NCBI GenBank assembly: GCA_905147135.1
Contig: LR990060.1
Location: 5,162,001-5,226,000 of the forward strand
Origin: Blastobasis lacticolella
Taxonomy: Eukaryota; Arthropoda; Insecta; Lepidoptera; Blastobasidae
DNA length: 64,000 nt
Direction of reading: 5' to 3'
Shown piece after piece: positions 63,621 through 64,000 of this stretch; the first letter of the stretch is position 1, and every line of letters starts with the position of its first letter. The position numbers were made by a program, and so were the translations under genes. The notes beneath the pieces are model-generated. The model worked only from the letters and a program-made list of their open reading frames with translations, had not been told where the DNA came from and searched no databases.

Positions 63621-64000
63621 GATGATACAGAACATAAAAACAGAAACCAATCTAATGTGTCTTTGTGTTAGATAATAAAACTTTTACTGCAAAAGTTTAT
63701 CATCTTATTACGGAAACGTTAGTTAGAACCATAAAGAGACTAATAAAACAGGATTTACATATAACAAAATTGAAATAGAGTTTTGCCAGCTCGCACTAGG
63801 CGACTAACTTACTTTGGCGACTATTATTTAAGGGCTTATTAGACTACGCGATATTCTTGACTAAGCTTGCTATTAAGTTGCCGTTACGGGTATTTTTACC
63901 CGATTTCGGGGAATTCAGGTTCTGAGTGTGTATCATTACACGTAGGTAACGATTTTGTAACCCATAAAGATATATAAAAAAATACCTTTTGTCCGTTTCA
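63621..64000. other. no recognised feature
   Basis: No repeat, ORF or RNA gene recognised up to the window edge. Confidence 0.35.

Noticed and set aside
1..64000. CRISPR array or bacterial operon
   Set aside because: No regularly spaced direct repeats with unique spacers and no prokaryotic gene organisation; the repeats are eukaryotic SINEs, LINEs and MITEs.

Overview
This 64 kb window is eukaryotic and looks like repeat-rich intergenic or intronic DNA from a moth or butterfly (Lepidoptera). It is AT-rich with no dense gene order. It is packed with non-LTR retrotransposon debris of the RTE, CR1/L2-like, Jockey-like and R1 types, two tRNA-derived SINE families, foldback/MITE elements and microsatellites whose consensus words are familiar from lepidopteran genomes. 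The assignment rests on repeat content only. No host protein-coding exon, genuine tRNA or rRNA gene was recognised, so every protein-coding call below is mobile-element derived.

Layout. 1-28.5 kb holds scattered single repeats: a Jockey/CR1-like RT end (5.2-5.9 kb), RTE ends (5.9-6.2, 7.1, 20.0-20.5 kb), another LINE RT end (13.8-14.1 kb), SINE copies, a GC-rich perfect-arm foldback element between TTAA sites (9.8 kb), and a relatively repeat-poor stretch (23.9-26.4 kb). 28.5-43.2 kb is a tandem segmental duplication: unit A (about 28,487-38,920) and unit B (about 38,921-43,155). Unit A is larger because it carries later insertions: a 5'-truncated LINE (29,038-30,366) with a clean target duplication, and a CR1-like LINE remnant (about 30,941-36,810) that is itself split by a full-length R1-clade element (31,286-about 35,920). 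Unit B preserves the corresponding empty sites and has its own SINE insertion and a TIR transposon (42,048-43,340). 43.2-64 kb returns to scattered SINEs, RTE fragments and foldbacks.

The one intact coding unit is the R1-clade retrotransposon on the minus strand: ORF1 (35,886-34,390; three zinc knuckles) and ORF2 (34,393-31,400; APE endonuclease, reverse transcriptase, C-terminal CCHC). The two ORFs overlap by the four bases ATGA, and the element is bounded by ACAT repeats at its 5' end and poly(A) followed by an AC repeat at its 3' end. That is the target preference known for the ACAY-repeat-specific Waldo (and AC-specific Mino) families of the R1 clade. ORF1 would package the RNA, and ORF2 would nick the microsatellite and copy the RNA in.

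Family labels used below are mine: S1 (tRNA-derived SINE with an RTE-like 3' end), S2 (second tRNA-derived SINE), Z (repeat containing CACTCGTGGGTGTCGTACAA and ending in GATGATGAT), H (repeat starting CTAGTGGACCCGGCGCGACT), J (Jockey-like 3' end starting with a T-run on the + strand), L (repeat with GGCATCGTAGCTC), P (repeat with CCCACAGGTGGGGTAGGC), Q (repeat shared by 1.4 and 13.5 kb).
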